28,985 nt of DNA from Apostichopus californicus. Taxonomy: Eukaryota; Echinodermata; Holothuroidea; Aspidochirotida; Stichopodidae. A model generated the notes under the pieces. The model did not search any database and was not told the origin of the DNA. It worked only from the letters and a program-made list of their open reading frames with translations. The translations under genes and the position numbers were made by a program. Positions 18,998-27,436 of the stretch are shown here, piece after piece (the first letter of the stretch is position 1; the number at the start of each line of letters is the position of its first letter). Where the stretch lies: positions 1-28,985 of the forward strand of contig JAIPMN010005608.1 in assembly GCA_020650975.1 (NCBI GenBank), written 5' to 3'.

Positions 18998-19525
18998 AGA
19001 ACAGTATATAATACTTCAGCAAATTTTGAACAGATGGCTCATCAAGTAGAGGATCTTTCCCAGGTTTATGGGTTATAAATTTATGTCAAGTGCTGCAATT
19101 TGTCAACATTAATCTTCGAGACACTATAGAACCATGCATGCAGTTTCAATTCAAACTTAAACACACTGGCCACATCATCAGGGAATTTATAAGTTTGGTT
19201 TTAACAACATTAAAAAGATCATTCACAGTTTGGTCTAGCAATATTTCCAAATCAAATTACCATGTAATTACTTAGAGGATGAATTTTAGACACACAATTA
19301 ATTTTGATATGTTGTAGACCACTAAAAGTCACATTGGCCAATATGCTATTAGTCCAAGTTATCTTAACTACTGAGAAACGATCCATTAAACAACTGAGGT
19401 TAATCAATTAAAGTGACTGGACTACCTAGTCTAATACTCAGACCATTAGCTGCTTCTCAGATGCAACGCAAAACTCAATGAAAAAGTTGATTTAACAAGC
19501 GAACCAAAGCATTTTCCTGATAATT
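18998..19525. other. Intergenic or intronic stretch
   Basis: No convincing exon. It contains a 20-bp string at 19414-19433 that recurs with one or two changes at 27947-27966. Otherwise nothing seen. Confidence 0.4.
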
Positions 19526-19884
19526 AAAGGGTGTGAAGACTCGCGCAAAAAGAAACTGTCTAATGCTGGTAATCTGACCTAGTTTCGAATGAGGTGTAAT
19601 AGTTCAGTGTTAGACACCACCATCGATCCCAGAAAATACACACAGCTTGCTACCGTCGGTAATTAGACACTAGTGTACAGTCAGTACATACAGCTGGGGT
19701 CAATACCCACAGCACAGTGTACAAACGATACAGTGATGGACATCTCAGGTCCAGCTCTAAAGGTAACAAGGTATCACGTTTCATTACTGTCTGCATATTG
19801 TAGCGACAAGAGCAAAACTTCACTTGCAAGCAACAGAAAGTTAACTTTTTCAGACGGCGGCACACAGTTTGGGGCGAGTCTTCA
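19526..19884 (-). mobile_element. TIR element (MITE-like), copy 2
   Basis: Inverted copy of 4906-5271, with only scattered substitutions and small indels. Ends read AAGGGTGTGAAGACTCGC on the left and the complement of CTTGAAGACTCGCCCC on the right, so the terminal inverted repeats are clearer here than in copy 1. The two copies lie 14.3 kb apart in opposite orientation. Internal open frames on either strand (79-95 codons) are not conserved between copies and are not genes. Confidence 0.78.
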
Positions 19885-20556
19885 AGGGAGAACGTGTTTT
19901 GGACAACATTGATGACATGCAAGATGAAAGTACACATTAATTGAATATTAATTAATGGACAAAATGACTATCAAATATCCACTTAATAAGTTATACTTTA
20001 AACATGAAAGCAAAACATTGTCTGATAATTAAGTTGTTTTGACTATTAGCTGGGCAGTGTTATAGAAGTGATAACAGTACAGTAAACCTTAATTGGTTTA
20101 TCTGAACGCAGGCAAGACTATGAGAAATGTGAGGTGAAAATAAAACCTTTTACGTAATAGAAGATCACTACAATACATAGATAAAACTACACTGTAGTCG
20201 TAATTGAAATGTTCCCATAGATCATGAGAAATTAACAAAAGCTATGTAACGACATATATACGGGCGAGTCCTGAATCAAGAAACTTTATGGTTTCCAAGG
20301 TAAATATTTGGTCAGGTGGACAGGCAGACAGTCTACGCGTAATCATTGAATTTAATGCCTACTAGGGAAAAATATGTCTGTTCAAATATTTTTAATCGCT
20401 TCTGAAGATCCTAAGTTTTGTCTCTTATAAATTATTGACTTTGGTTGCTGCGTACAGAACTGCTAAGTACTGTATGCATCCTTACACTTGTATCTAGCCT
20501 TAAAAGTCATTATGCATAGCATTTTCCATTGTTTTGATTTTTATGGTGAGAATTAG
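19885..20556. other. Unassigned stretch before the hammerhead inverted repeat
   Basis: Ordinary AT-rich sequence. A GGGCGAGTC string at about 20262 resembles the end of the TIR element but the similarity stops there. No coding signal is convincing. Confidence 0.4.
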
Positions 20557-20574
20557 TTTGAGACTAGTGGAACA

Positions 20575-20630
20575 CTACTAGTTGTTACTCAGAGTTTCAC
20601 GCGTTTGAGCGATCATCAGACAACTGGTAG
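20575..20630 (-). ncRNA. Type I hammerhead ribozyme
   Basis: Read on the minus strand: stem I 5' side CTACCAGTTGT (20630-20620), core CTGATGA, stem II CGC/GCG with a six-base loop, GAAA (20598-20595), stem III ACT/AGT with a three-base loop, the cleavage-site A at 20586, and stem I 3' side ACAACTAGTAG (20585-20575). Stem I pairs at 10 of 11 positions. All invariant core positions (CUGANGA, GAAA, and UA before the cut) are present. Predicted cleavage lies between 20586 and 20585. Position 10.1/11.1 is U-U, slightly weakening stem II. Self-cleavage is inferred from the fold, not shown. Confidence 0.75.
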
Positions 20631-20637
20631 CTTCATG

Positions 20638-20683
20638 TTGATGATCGCTCAAACGTGTGAAACTCTTGAGTAACAACTACTAG
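20638..20683 (+). ncRNA. Decayed second hammerhead copy
   Basis: The right arm of the inverted repeat keeps TGATGA, the stem II region (C-G, G-U, C-G pairs), GAAA at 20659-20662, stem III ACTC/GAGT and the UA cleavage position at 20671-20672. The first core base is T instead of C (20638), and stem I has lost its partner, so activity is not expected. Confidence 0.5.
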
Positions 20684-20702
20684 TGTTCCACTAGTCTCAA
20701 CT

Positions 20703-21198
20703 AAGTCTCATCTATACTTCGCTCTGTCCACTGGACATAGAGCACTCTGTGCCAGGATAGACTCCAACCAACCAAACGCATATATACTGTACTGTGAACC
20801 AAGCTTGCAGCTGATTCTTTTATCCAGATAGCTTTTTGATGTTGCAATTTCTCATGGTCACAGACAGCCAAATAGGATGTACCATGTGAGAGTAGGCTCT
20901 TGAAGATAGCAGGGCAGTTTTAAAAGCTTTACTTCTTCAAACGAGGTCAAGTTCCCCGGTGAGTACCACTATGTGAGTCCCCAACCTTAAGATGACAAGT
21001 AACCTTATGTCACAGCACTCTCAAGCTGTTTCTTGAAGTCATTAAAATATTTTTCTCATTCCCTTTTCAAAAACAAACAAAGCAGTGGCGAAAAAATCTG
21101 CAGTTACTTAACAAATTACGGGCACATTACTTAATGATCGTGCGTTTAACATTGATGTCAAATAAAAACCAAAATGGAAAACAGGAAGACTAACGTAC
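20703..21198. other. Stretch between the ribozyme repeat and minus-strand exons
   Basis: A plus-strand donor CCCCG|GTGAGTACC at 20959 closes a short open block (GSFKSFTSSNEVKFP) from an acceptor near 20910, on its own and with no partner exon. The next downstream exon of the minus-strand gene should lie here or further left, but I could not identify it. Confidence 0.35.
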
Positions 21199-21262
21199 TT
21201 TGATGAGCACAGAATACATGAAAATGTATCGACAGAGACTGTTCCCAAGAGTCGACTCCAGA
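21199..21262 (-). CDS. Gene M2, internal exon
   Basis: On the minus strand it opens after AAATACCAAACAG in phase 1 and ends CATCAAA|GTACGT in phase 2. The 20 full codons read WSRLLGTVSVDTFSCILCSS. The phase matches the upstream exon (21344-21490) across an 81-bp intron, giving SLSST-V-WSRLLG. The acceptor lacks a good pyrimidine tract, so confidence is moderate. Product unknown. Confidence 0.42.
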
Positions 21263-21343
21263 CTGTTTGGTATTTTGATCAACTGTTACGTCATCTACCG
21301 TAAACACTACATCCAATCTTCGACTGATTTAAAAATTAGCTAC

Positions 21344-21490
21344 CTGTGGAGCTCAAACTGACGAATTCAACCAGCTGTCTTGCTCTGATATTTTGTAAAT
21401 ATTCTGGATTTAGTTCTCTACACAAGAGGAGTCCCTCCGATAATATCAACCCAGTGTATGAGACTTCAATATCTAGGAAGTCAAGTTTTG
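21344..21490 (-). CDS. Gene M2, internal exon (helical)
   Basis: On the minus strand the exon opens after GTCTGTTAGTATCTAAG in phase 1 and ends TCCACAG|GTAGCT in phase 1. Its 48 codons read KLDFLDIEVSYTGLILSEGL, LLCRELNPEYLQNIRARQLV and EFVSLSST. Codon pattern and composition are strongly protein-like, with leucine-rich amphipathic helices as in armadillo or HEAT-type proteins. The previous good exon to the right (21964-22026) ends in phase 0, so a further exon in between is needed. I do not recognise the protein. Confidence 0.5.
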
Positions 21491-21963
21491 CTTAGATACT
21501 AACAGACACGAATTTATAGAAAAAACGATTAACATTTCCAAGTTTCTGCTTTCTTTGTGATAAATCGGGTCATGAAAATCAGGTCAGTCGCTGGCTAAAT
21601 GCCTGTGGATTCTACAATTTCCCAATTAGATCAAAAAAAGGCACCTTTTTAGAACTACCAGTAGACATAAACGAACTTCACAAACACATGATAAGTTGGT
21701 TTAAAACAAGTACCATTCAAAACTCGGCACGATTTATGTACCTTACATCACTCATACATTTACTGTAACATACACAGTAAGTTTGAATATATCATGAGAA
21801 CCAATGGGACACCTAAACTATTATTGTTAAAGGCATGCTGTATTGGCCCCGAATATGCTAGATATTCAAATATGGTCACCTTTGGTCAAAATTCTTAAAC
21901 CGTTTTTATTACAACCTTCGAGGAAATTTCCCTCACTGGGACATTCAGTCTTCTTGATTGTAC
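21491..21963 (-). other. Gene M2 intron region (an exon is probably missing)
   Basis: Phase bookkeeping between 21964-22026 (ends phase 0) and 21344-21490 (starts phase 1) requires an exon here or a wrong boundary. I looked at the candidate AG/GT pairs and found none I would defend. Confidence 0.35.
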
Positions 21964-22026
21964 CTTAAAAATGTCTGAGAACAATTCGGAGAGTAAAGAC
22001 CTCCAGGAAAGTACTTTTGAAAACTT
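21964..22026 (-). CDS. Gene M2, internal exon
   Basis: On the minus strand the acceptor CTATAATTTCTAG opens a 63-bp, phase-0-to-0 exon that ends TTTAAG|GTACAATC. The 21 codons read KFSKVLSWRSLLSELFSDIF and K. It is short, but open and helix-like. A perfect 10-bp inverted repeat (22031-22040 with 22043-22052) sits directly upstream of its acceptor. Confidence 0.42.
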
Positions 22027-22125
22027 CTAGAAATTATAGCGTGCTATAATTTGGGGCCTATACTGACTACCTTTAATTATTTACACTGCACTTTTTTTTT
22101 TGGAACCTGGACTAAACATACGAAG

Positions 22126-22276
22126 CTCTGCACTTTTGGAAATTAAATTCACCCTCACCAAGCACTCTAAGTTTGCTGATACTTTCTTTGCCTTCATAGC
22201 ATCTCAAATTGATAGCCCAGAAAATGGCCTCTACGCTGTGCCCCTTTCCAAACTTACGTCAATTGGCCCTGTGCAG
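22126..22276 (+). CDS. Candidate plus-strand exon
   Basis: Fifty codons are open from an AAG acceptor to the donor GTGCAG|GTGTATG, phase 2 to phase 0: SALLEIKFTLTKHSKFADTF, FAFIASQIDSPENGLYAVPL and SKLTSIGPVQ. The composition suggests a beta-rich domain. The T-run upstream is 15 bases away from the AG, and no partner exon is found. The minus strand has a GTAAGT donor in the same block. Unassigned product. Confidence 0.33.
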
Positions 22277-24082
22277 GTGTATGCTTGTAGTACAGTGAAG
22301 GAGAAATAATCAGTAACATGTTTAATTTCCAAAGTGGTGGTTTGACAATTAATAAACCGACTGTCATTCATGTAAATTTCTCAGGTCTCAAAGAAACAGG
22401 AGAAAGAGTGAAATTCAAACCCCCTACAAAAAAAACAAAAAAAATCTCAGTTATATCAGACTTAAATAAATTAATGTACTTTTCAGCTGAGTTCAAACTG
22501 TGTACATGTTAAACATGTCTGGAAAGGTTCTAATTAGGCCCCCCTGCATAGCTACAGGGTTCTATTGATTACAGATAACATTGAGTGGGGCACCATAGAG
22601 AATACACGGCATATATATGCTATTTACAGAATGCATGCATCGAAGAAATGTGTCATGCAAGGACTCCAGGTCATGTCATGAATACTAAGGGATCCCAGAT
22701 CCAGTCCTTTGTGATGTAATGTACATAGTAGTTGGTATTAATAATATCAAGTGATATGAGACTGATAAAGTCATTTATAATAGGTCGTCGGTGCATTCTC
22801 TTAGCTGTCAGAGTAAATACTACACCTATTAAAGTTGTCCATATACCTGCAGTAACTTGTACCACTCCTTCACTGCAGCCTATCAGAAATACAAAAGGAG
22901 CTATTGACCAGCCCAGCTTAAAGTATCGAGGCGATCTTTTACAGCGGTGCTCGGTTGAAATTGCCGTCGGAAATCAATGAAGTTGTACATTGGGGGTTAC
23001 TATGCTTATGGAGCCAACCTAAAGATCTATTGGGTTACATTCAACGGGGAATTAAGCCTCGTACAGTACTATGAAAGCATAATACTTTCTACAGAAGATT
23101 TAAGGAACAAAAAAATGAGCACCAAAATCAATGTCCCAAGGTCCCAAATTAGATACCTTCATTGTCCACTTTATAGTGGTAAAGTTAGAGAGAGTAGCAA
23201 AAAGGTTCTTAACGCTAGGTTAATTATGCACACACACAAACAACACACGCACACATGAGACCTGCCGGGAAAGACAGGAGTTTTGAGTAGGGGGAGGGGT
23301 TTCGGGGGGGGAGGGGTGTACGGGCAACTATATGATAGATTATACAGACGAGAACAGACCCACTGTCTGCTGTCTGCTGGTTATAGTACTTGCACAACAT
23401 TGTGCACTGTAAAGTTTGTAACAATTTACTATTTCAATTAAATTTGTGAAGATACATCCCTGGCCATACGATGATATGTGAATTCTAATGCAATCGGTGA
23501 CTCGTGCAAATACTTGAACCATGAATGTACTGATCATGAGAAACAGTGTAGTAGAGTATCATACGGGTCCCAGAACATCTTCACTATGACCAAATAATTA
23601 ATAGAGTGTAAAATCCCATGTATACAGTGTCTTCCTTTAACAGTGGAGAATGGACCATCAAATTGACACGCATTTGCACAGTAGAACTGTAGTTGCAAAC
23701 TGCAGGTTGAAAAGATGGTAAGTGTATAACAATCATCACCCAAGCAAGTGTCAACAAAAGTTGTCTCTTGTAAGAATAAAATATATATATCAGCCATTAG
23801 TATCAACAAAATATGACTTAGAAAAGTAGCGTAATAATAATAAAGAATGAGCACTATTCAACAGCTTGACAGCAGTGTGGATGATTCCTATCTATATAGC
23901 AAAGGAACAAAATGTCAGTTTTATTAGTTTTTTTTACTCTTTTTACTTAAAGCTGCATTTTGCATCAAATTTGTTACAATCTGATGTTACTACTGTACAG
24001 TATATACTGGCCATTACATTGCATAATGGCAAAAAAAAAAAAAAAATTGGCCTCAATAAAAATCAAATTATTGGCAAATCAG
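22277..24082. other. Stretch with several conflicting open frames
   Basis: Open frames of 64-106 codons occur on both strands (22318-22512 plus, 22732-22980 plus, 22977-23258 plus, 23534-23854 minus). The first two plus frames and the 23.5-23.9 kb minus frame read as protein-like, but they overlap other open frames and lack consistent splice context. A CA-rich microsatellite lies at 23228-23258 and G-rich tracts at 23290-23318. A polyA tract at 24030-24046 follows. Confidence 0.35.
23644..23717 (+). CDS. Candidate plus-strand exon
   Basis: The acceptor GTGTCTTCCTTTAACAG and the donor AAGATG|GTAAGTG are both strong. The 74-bp exon runs from phase 0 to phase 2 and encodes WRMDHQIDTHLHSRTVVANC then RLKR. 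The same DNA is inside a 106-codon cysteine-rich frame on the minus strand, so the strand is in doubt. The IDTHLH string resembles the metal-binding HxH of amidohydrolases but is far too short to assign. Confidence 0.33.
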
Positions 24083-24228
24083 GAAAAGATGAAAGAATGT
24101 ATACATTACTTGTGTGGGAGAGAAACATTTCTGTATCGCACAATTGAAAGCAAGTCATTAGTAATTAAGGACGTACAGCCATATTGTTTTAGTCCATACA
24201 GCCCACGTACTGTAATTAAAGATGAAAG
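24083..24228 (+). CDS. Candidate plus-strand exon
   Basis: From an acceptor GGCAAATCAG to the donor GAAAG|GTACATC, phase 0 to phase 2, 48 codons are open: EKMKECIHYLCGRETFLYRT, IESKSLVIKDVQPYCFSPYS and PRTVIKDE. An alternative acceptor after TATTGTTTTAG at 24192 would give a shorter exon in the same frame. It does not match the phase of the exon at 24617, so they are not direct neighbours. Confidence 0.35.
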
Positions 24229-24616
24229 GTACATCTAGTTACGCCTGAATAAAACACGGCTAATTGGTCAAAGAGACACAATATAAACACGCAATTCAAA
24301 ATGCAACTTTGAGCAGCTTTCTTTTGCCTAAAATCTGGTCAACAAGTTCTCACACAAGTTTTAATACCATTTTCAATTGGAGGAGATATTACTATCCTAC
24401 TTGAAAGATTTCACTAAATGAATTTTTGATATTTATAAATCAACAATTTCATTAGATTCTTGAATTTTGAAAGTGAGATGGGACTCTTTCCTATAACCAC
24501 TGTACATGTATACTGTATAAAATGCCAAGTAAAAGGGGGGGGGGGAAGCAATACGTATCTCGTCAGACTTTTTCTCAAAACGAGAGGACGAGATCCTTTC
24601 CTGTTTTTTTTCATAG
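24229..24616. other. Intronic or intergenic stretch
   Basis: A G-run at about 24534-24544 and ordinary AT-rich sequence. It ends in the long pyrimidine tract of the acceptor at 24616. No coding signal. Confidence 0.4.
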
Positions 24617-24653
24617 ATGTTGTATGAGAATGTAATGTTACTGTATGCTACGG
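24617..24653 (+). CDS. Candidate plus-strand short exon
   Basis: The acceptor CCTTTCCTGTTTTTTTTCAT then AG is among the best in the window, and the donor CTACGG|GTAAGAG is strong. The 37-bp exon runs from phase 0 to phase 1 (MLYENVMLLYAT plus one base). The other two frames contain stops. It joins in phase to the candidate last exon at 24757. Confidence 0.4.
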
Positions 24654-24756
24654 GTAAGAGTTATACATACAGTACAAGCTTGTCTACTCATAATTCAGGT
24701 GATTAAATTTGACTCAAAGTCACAGAGAATATACTCCGCTAGACTTTTAGCTCCAG

Positions 24757-24779
24757 TCGCATATTTCCTGACTCTGTAA
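24757..24779 (+). CDS. Candidate plus-strand terminal exon
   Basis: The acceptor GACTTTTAGCTCCAG opens in phase 1 (matching the exon at 24653) and gives AYFLTL after a split valine, then TAA at 24777-24779. An AATAAA lies at about 24917. The exon is very short and rests on one acceptor plus one phase match. Confidence 0.25.
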
Positions 24780-24949
24780 TTTATTTCAATTTATTTAAAA
24801 CAATTTTATAAATGCTTATTTTAATCTGGCGTTATATGTACAGTAGGAGTACATAATATGGAAATGAAATGAAATTCTTTCAATTAATTGCAAATGCTCA
24901 TACCACATGAACTTAAAATAAAACTGTTAGCAAACTGCTTATCCACTAG

Positions 24950-25260
24950 AGAGCCTGTTAAGAGAATGTGTTACAAAAGTAAGTTGGCCTGACGTTTCGA
25001 TCCTAGCAGGATCTTCTTCAGAGGCTAAATGACAAATAACAGTAACAGAAGGGACAAAAACACGAACAGAATACAGACAGGTTAATGAGCATGGTGAACA
25101 CAAAGAGATAGATGTAAGAGGATTAGTCGACAAGGGATGGAGAGAATAAAGAAAGCCAACAGGGGAAGAGGAGAGGTAGGAGATAAACAGTGGAGGGACA
25201 CCATATGAACTTGACGACATTCAAGAAGATACTCAATAACCATGAATAAGTGTCCAAGAG
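24950..25260 (-). mobile_element. Penelope-like element terminal fragment
   Basis: The GACGTTTCGATCCTAGCAGG and ATCTTCTTCAGAGG segments are typical of the terminal regions of Penelope-like retroelements. The purine-rich sequence that follows (about 25033-25215) is open on the minus strand as a serine/proline-rich frame, whose segment SEEDPARIETSGQ is simply the ribozyme region translated. No reverse transcriptase or GIY-YIG domain is visible, so only an end is present. Boundaries are approximate. Confidence 0.55.
24984..25028 (-). ncRNA. Hammerhead-like ribozyme of Penelope type
   Basis: Read on the minus strand: TTAGCCT (25028-25022), core CTGAAGA (25021-25015), stem II GATCC/GGATC around TGCTA, GAAA (24998-24995), CGTC, then AGGCCAA (24990-24984). 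TTAGCCT pairs with AGGCCAA at six of seven positions, giving stem I. The predicted cut follows the C at 24991. Two points are non-ideal: an extra A lies between core and stem II, and stem III is only AC/GU without a loop. Minimal hammerheads with such short stem III are known from Penelope-like elements, where they may act as dimers. Confidence 0.5.
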
Positions 25261-25327
25261 AGTGTTATAGACATTAATACAGCAGTTACATAAAATTCCA
25301 AAGCTGCATAGAGCATGAGTGACTTAC
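25261..25327. other. Short gap between Penelope fragment and candidate exon
   Basis: Nothing recognised. Confidence 0.4.
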
Positions 25328-25391
25328 CACTGGGAAGCAAAAACACATCTGAGACATCCAATTGATCTTTTGCAAAAATACACCTTTTTTA
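25328..25391 (-). CDS. Candidate minus-strand internal exon
   Basis: On the minus strand the acceptor TTGTTTTGGATTAATCCTCA then CTAG and the donor CCAGTG|GTAAGTC are both strong. The 64-bp exon is open in two frames: KKVYFCKRSIGCLRCVFASQ (phase 1 to 2) and KKGVFLQKINWMSQMCFCFP then V (phase 2 to 0). The second would fit the exon at 26338-26404, which ends in phase 2. Which frame is used, and whether it codes at all, is open. Confidence 0.38.
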
Positions 25392-26337
25392 CTAGTGAGG
25401 ATTAATCCAAAACAACAGTGTGTCTAAACAACATGTTCGTTCCATTCAGTTCTCAATAGATCGCTACAATAAGAATACCCTTTGATCAGAAAGTACTCCA
25501 GCAGCTAGAAAAACACCCAAACACCACTTACAAGCTGAAATCAAAGTTGACCAAGACTCTCTCTCTCTGTCAGGGTTAATCCCCCCCCTAAATATGACAC
25601 GAGATCCTGAAATTATAATACACTAGTCGGCGGTACTAGTCCATTTTCCAACGGGACATACCAACATCTGTACAGGAGCTCGAGATCAGTACGGACAGTT
25701 TGTATCTTGCGAGAGAGCGAGCGAGCGTGGCTTCACCCACAGCTGCTCTTGAGAGATTGCGATGCTTTATACTACTCTATTTAATCATCCCCCTGCTGTG
25801 CATCTCTTACTAACAGCAACCTGCCTTCCTGCAGTCAATTATTCCGAGACCAATAAATCTATAATGGCAGAGATATGTCCCTTTAGCTACCTTGATTGAC
25901 TGACATGTACTGATGTGCAGATCCAGGTATAGGTATGTACATACTGTACGTGAGAGAGAGAGATGACTGCTTCTTAAGATCACAGAGCTTGTAAAGATCT
26001 GGCTCCCAGGTTACGTTGCTCTGTTAATATCGTTACTAAGCTCTCCGATGGGGAAGGAATAAACTATCACTTCACAAAACATCTACACCCTGTTTGCATG
26101 GCTTGCCGGCTGTTGTAGCAAACTGCGATGTGAAGGCCAAGAAGGATGGAAGCCAGAGAGAAAGTAAAAAGAACAATCGCTGTAAGAGCATTCCCCCACT
26201 CTGACTACAGTCACTAAGTACCTACAGAGTAAACCAAATAGAAATGATACCGGCCGCCATGGCAAAGAAACAAGACGGCTGTTGTGCGTGAGAGTTGCAT
26301 AAAGTTGGACAATGGTGAATGGGTCTGATAATCTCAC
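25392..26337 (-). other. Probable minus-strand intron
   Basis: This holds C-rich (25579-25587), CT (25556-25570) and GA (25951-25965) tracts and a CpG-bearing GAGAGAGCGAGCGAGCG string at 25710-25726. The 85-codon minus-strand frame at 26083-26340 runs straight through the donor of the exon at 26338 and is intronic. Confidence 0.4.
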
Positions 26338-26404
26338 CATTGACTGAGGGGATTATAGTCAAGGCCCTCCAACTCAGTCATCACTAAGGCCTGTTCCTTG
26401 ACTT
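26338..26404 (-). CDS. Gene M3, internal exon
   Basis: On the minus strand the acceptor GAGCGGTCACTCACAG and the strong donor TCAATG|GTGAGATT bound a 67-bp exon, phase 1 to phase 2, encoding VKEQALVMTELEGLDYNPLS then Q. The other two frames contain stops. The acidic, helix-forming sequence is strongly protein-like. Whether it belongs with the minus-strand exons at 25.3, 21-22 or 17-18 kb cannot be decided here. Confidence 0.5.
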
Positions 26405-27436
26405 CTGTGAGTGACCGCTCAACCGTACAGCCATGCAACAGACATGCAATAGCAGAGATGCAACAGATCATAGATCATCCAAAGGTCATCGGCAGTGCCG
26501 ATAAACTATTGACAAACTGTAATGACCACACATTCAGTTAGAAATATCACAAATTTGTCAAAAACTTAAATACAGTATTTCAACTGGTGTTGATTAACAT
26601 TCAAAGGGTGCGAGACTGACATTTTTTCCCCAACTGTATGCAGGAAATAATTCAGTCTTCAAAGTTTCTTTAATATAGCAGTTTTGAAGGCTGTGAATTT
26701 GGTCTCATAGTAAATACTATGGTTCCTACAGTATATATGTAAAACAAGCTGACCATAGATACATGTTTGACATTGTGTGCTAGCATATTTGGCATCAACA
26801 CTGATCAGCTTAAATATCATTCTGAAATGTTTACCAACTGTCATCCACATTTACTTTTAGAACAAGTATACAAAAAGCTAATTGATAAGCTGTTCTAAAG
26901 TTATCAGTATTACCTCTTACTCTAGTCGTCAAAAACCAAACGTTAAAAGTTTACCCGGAAGGCGGTCGAACAGGCCTACAGAGCTAAGTCACTTCTGCAG
27001 GACGGAAAACAAGTGCTAGCCAAGTTGGCGTTTGTCAGTTCGCAGACTAGAAGTACAGTATATATCGAATCCACGGAAGACCCGGCTCGACAGTATTTAC
27101 TTCTCGACGTAATTTCCATATATATATAAGTCGAGAAATAACTGGCCCCTGGTGCGTTTTTGAGCTAGCAACCTATAGATGATTATGTATCAGATGCTTC
27201 TATCCATTTGAGCGAGGCAAAATATAAAATACATATATACTGCCACAACATTCAAGGAAGAGTTTATACTGTACACAAGTGTTCTTAAATCTATCGATAC
27301 TGTACAGTCAGTCCTACATGCAAATATATAGATACATATACGTGTCATATAAGATTACAATGGCCAAAATTTATCAAAGTAGGAAAGAAAAGTGAGAGTT
27401 CAGTTTTGGAGCACATTGAAAGTTTTTCCCAGAAAT

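Larger units (their letters stand above)
20557..20702. mobile_element. Inverted repeat with ribozyme-bearing arms (Penelope-like or retrozyme remnant)
   Basis: The left arm (about 20557-20618) and the right arm (about 20638-20702) are complementary at most positions. Both include AGACTAGTGGAACACTA, GTTGTTACTC and GTTTGAGCGATCATCA in mirrored orientation, with only about 20 bases between. Each arm carries a hammerhead-type core (left intact on the minus strand, right decayed on the plus strand). Penelope-like elements are known to carry hammerhead ribozymes in their terminal repeats and often leave inverted partial copies, so I infer such a remnant. No reverse transcriptase is visible. Confidence 0.65.

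Noticed and set aside
19650-19937. 95-codon minus and 79-codon plus frames at the second TIR element
   Set aside because: They lie within a non-coding repeat, and the frames are not kept in the other copy.
20255-20275. GGGCGAGTC as a third copy of the TIR element end
   Set aside because: Similarity covers fewer than ten bases and does not extend inward.
23224-23424. Open frames over the CA microsatellite and G-rich tract
   Set aside because: Low-complexity translation; no start, splice or composition support.
24939-25220. 93-codon minus-strand frame as a protein gene
   Set aside because: It is the Penelope-type terminal region translated, including the ribozyme core; not an independent gene.
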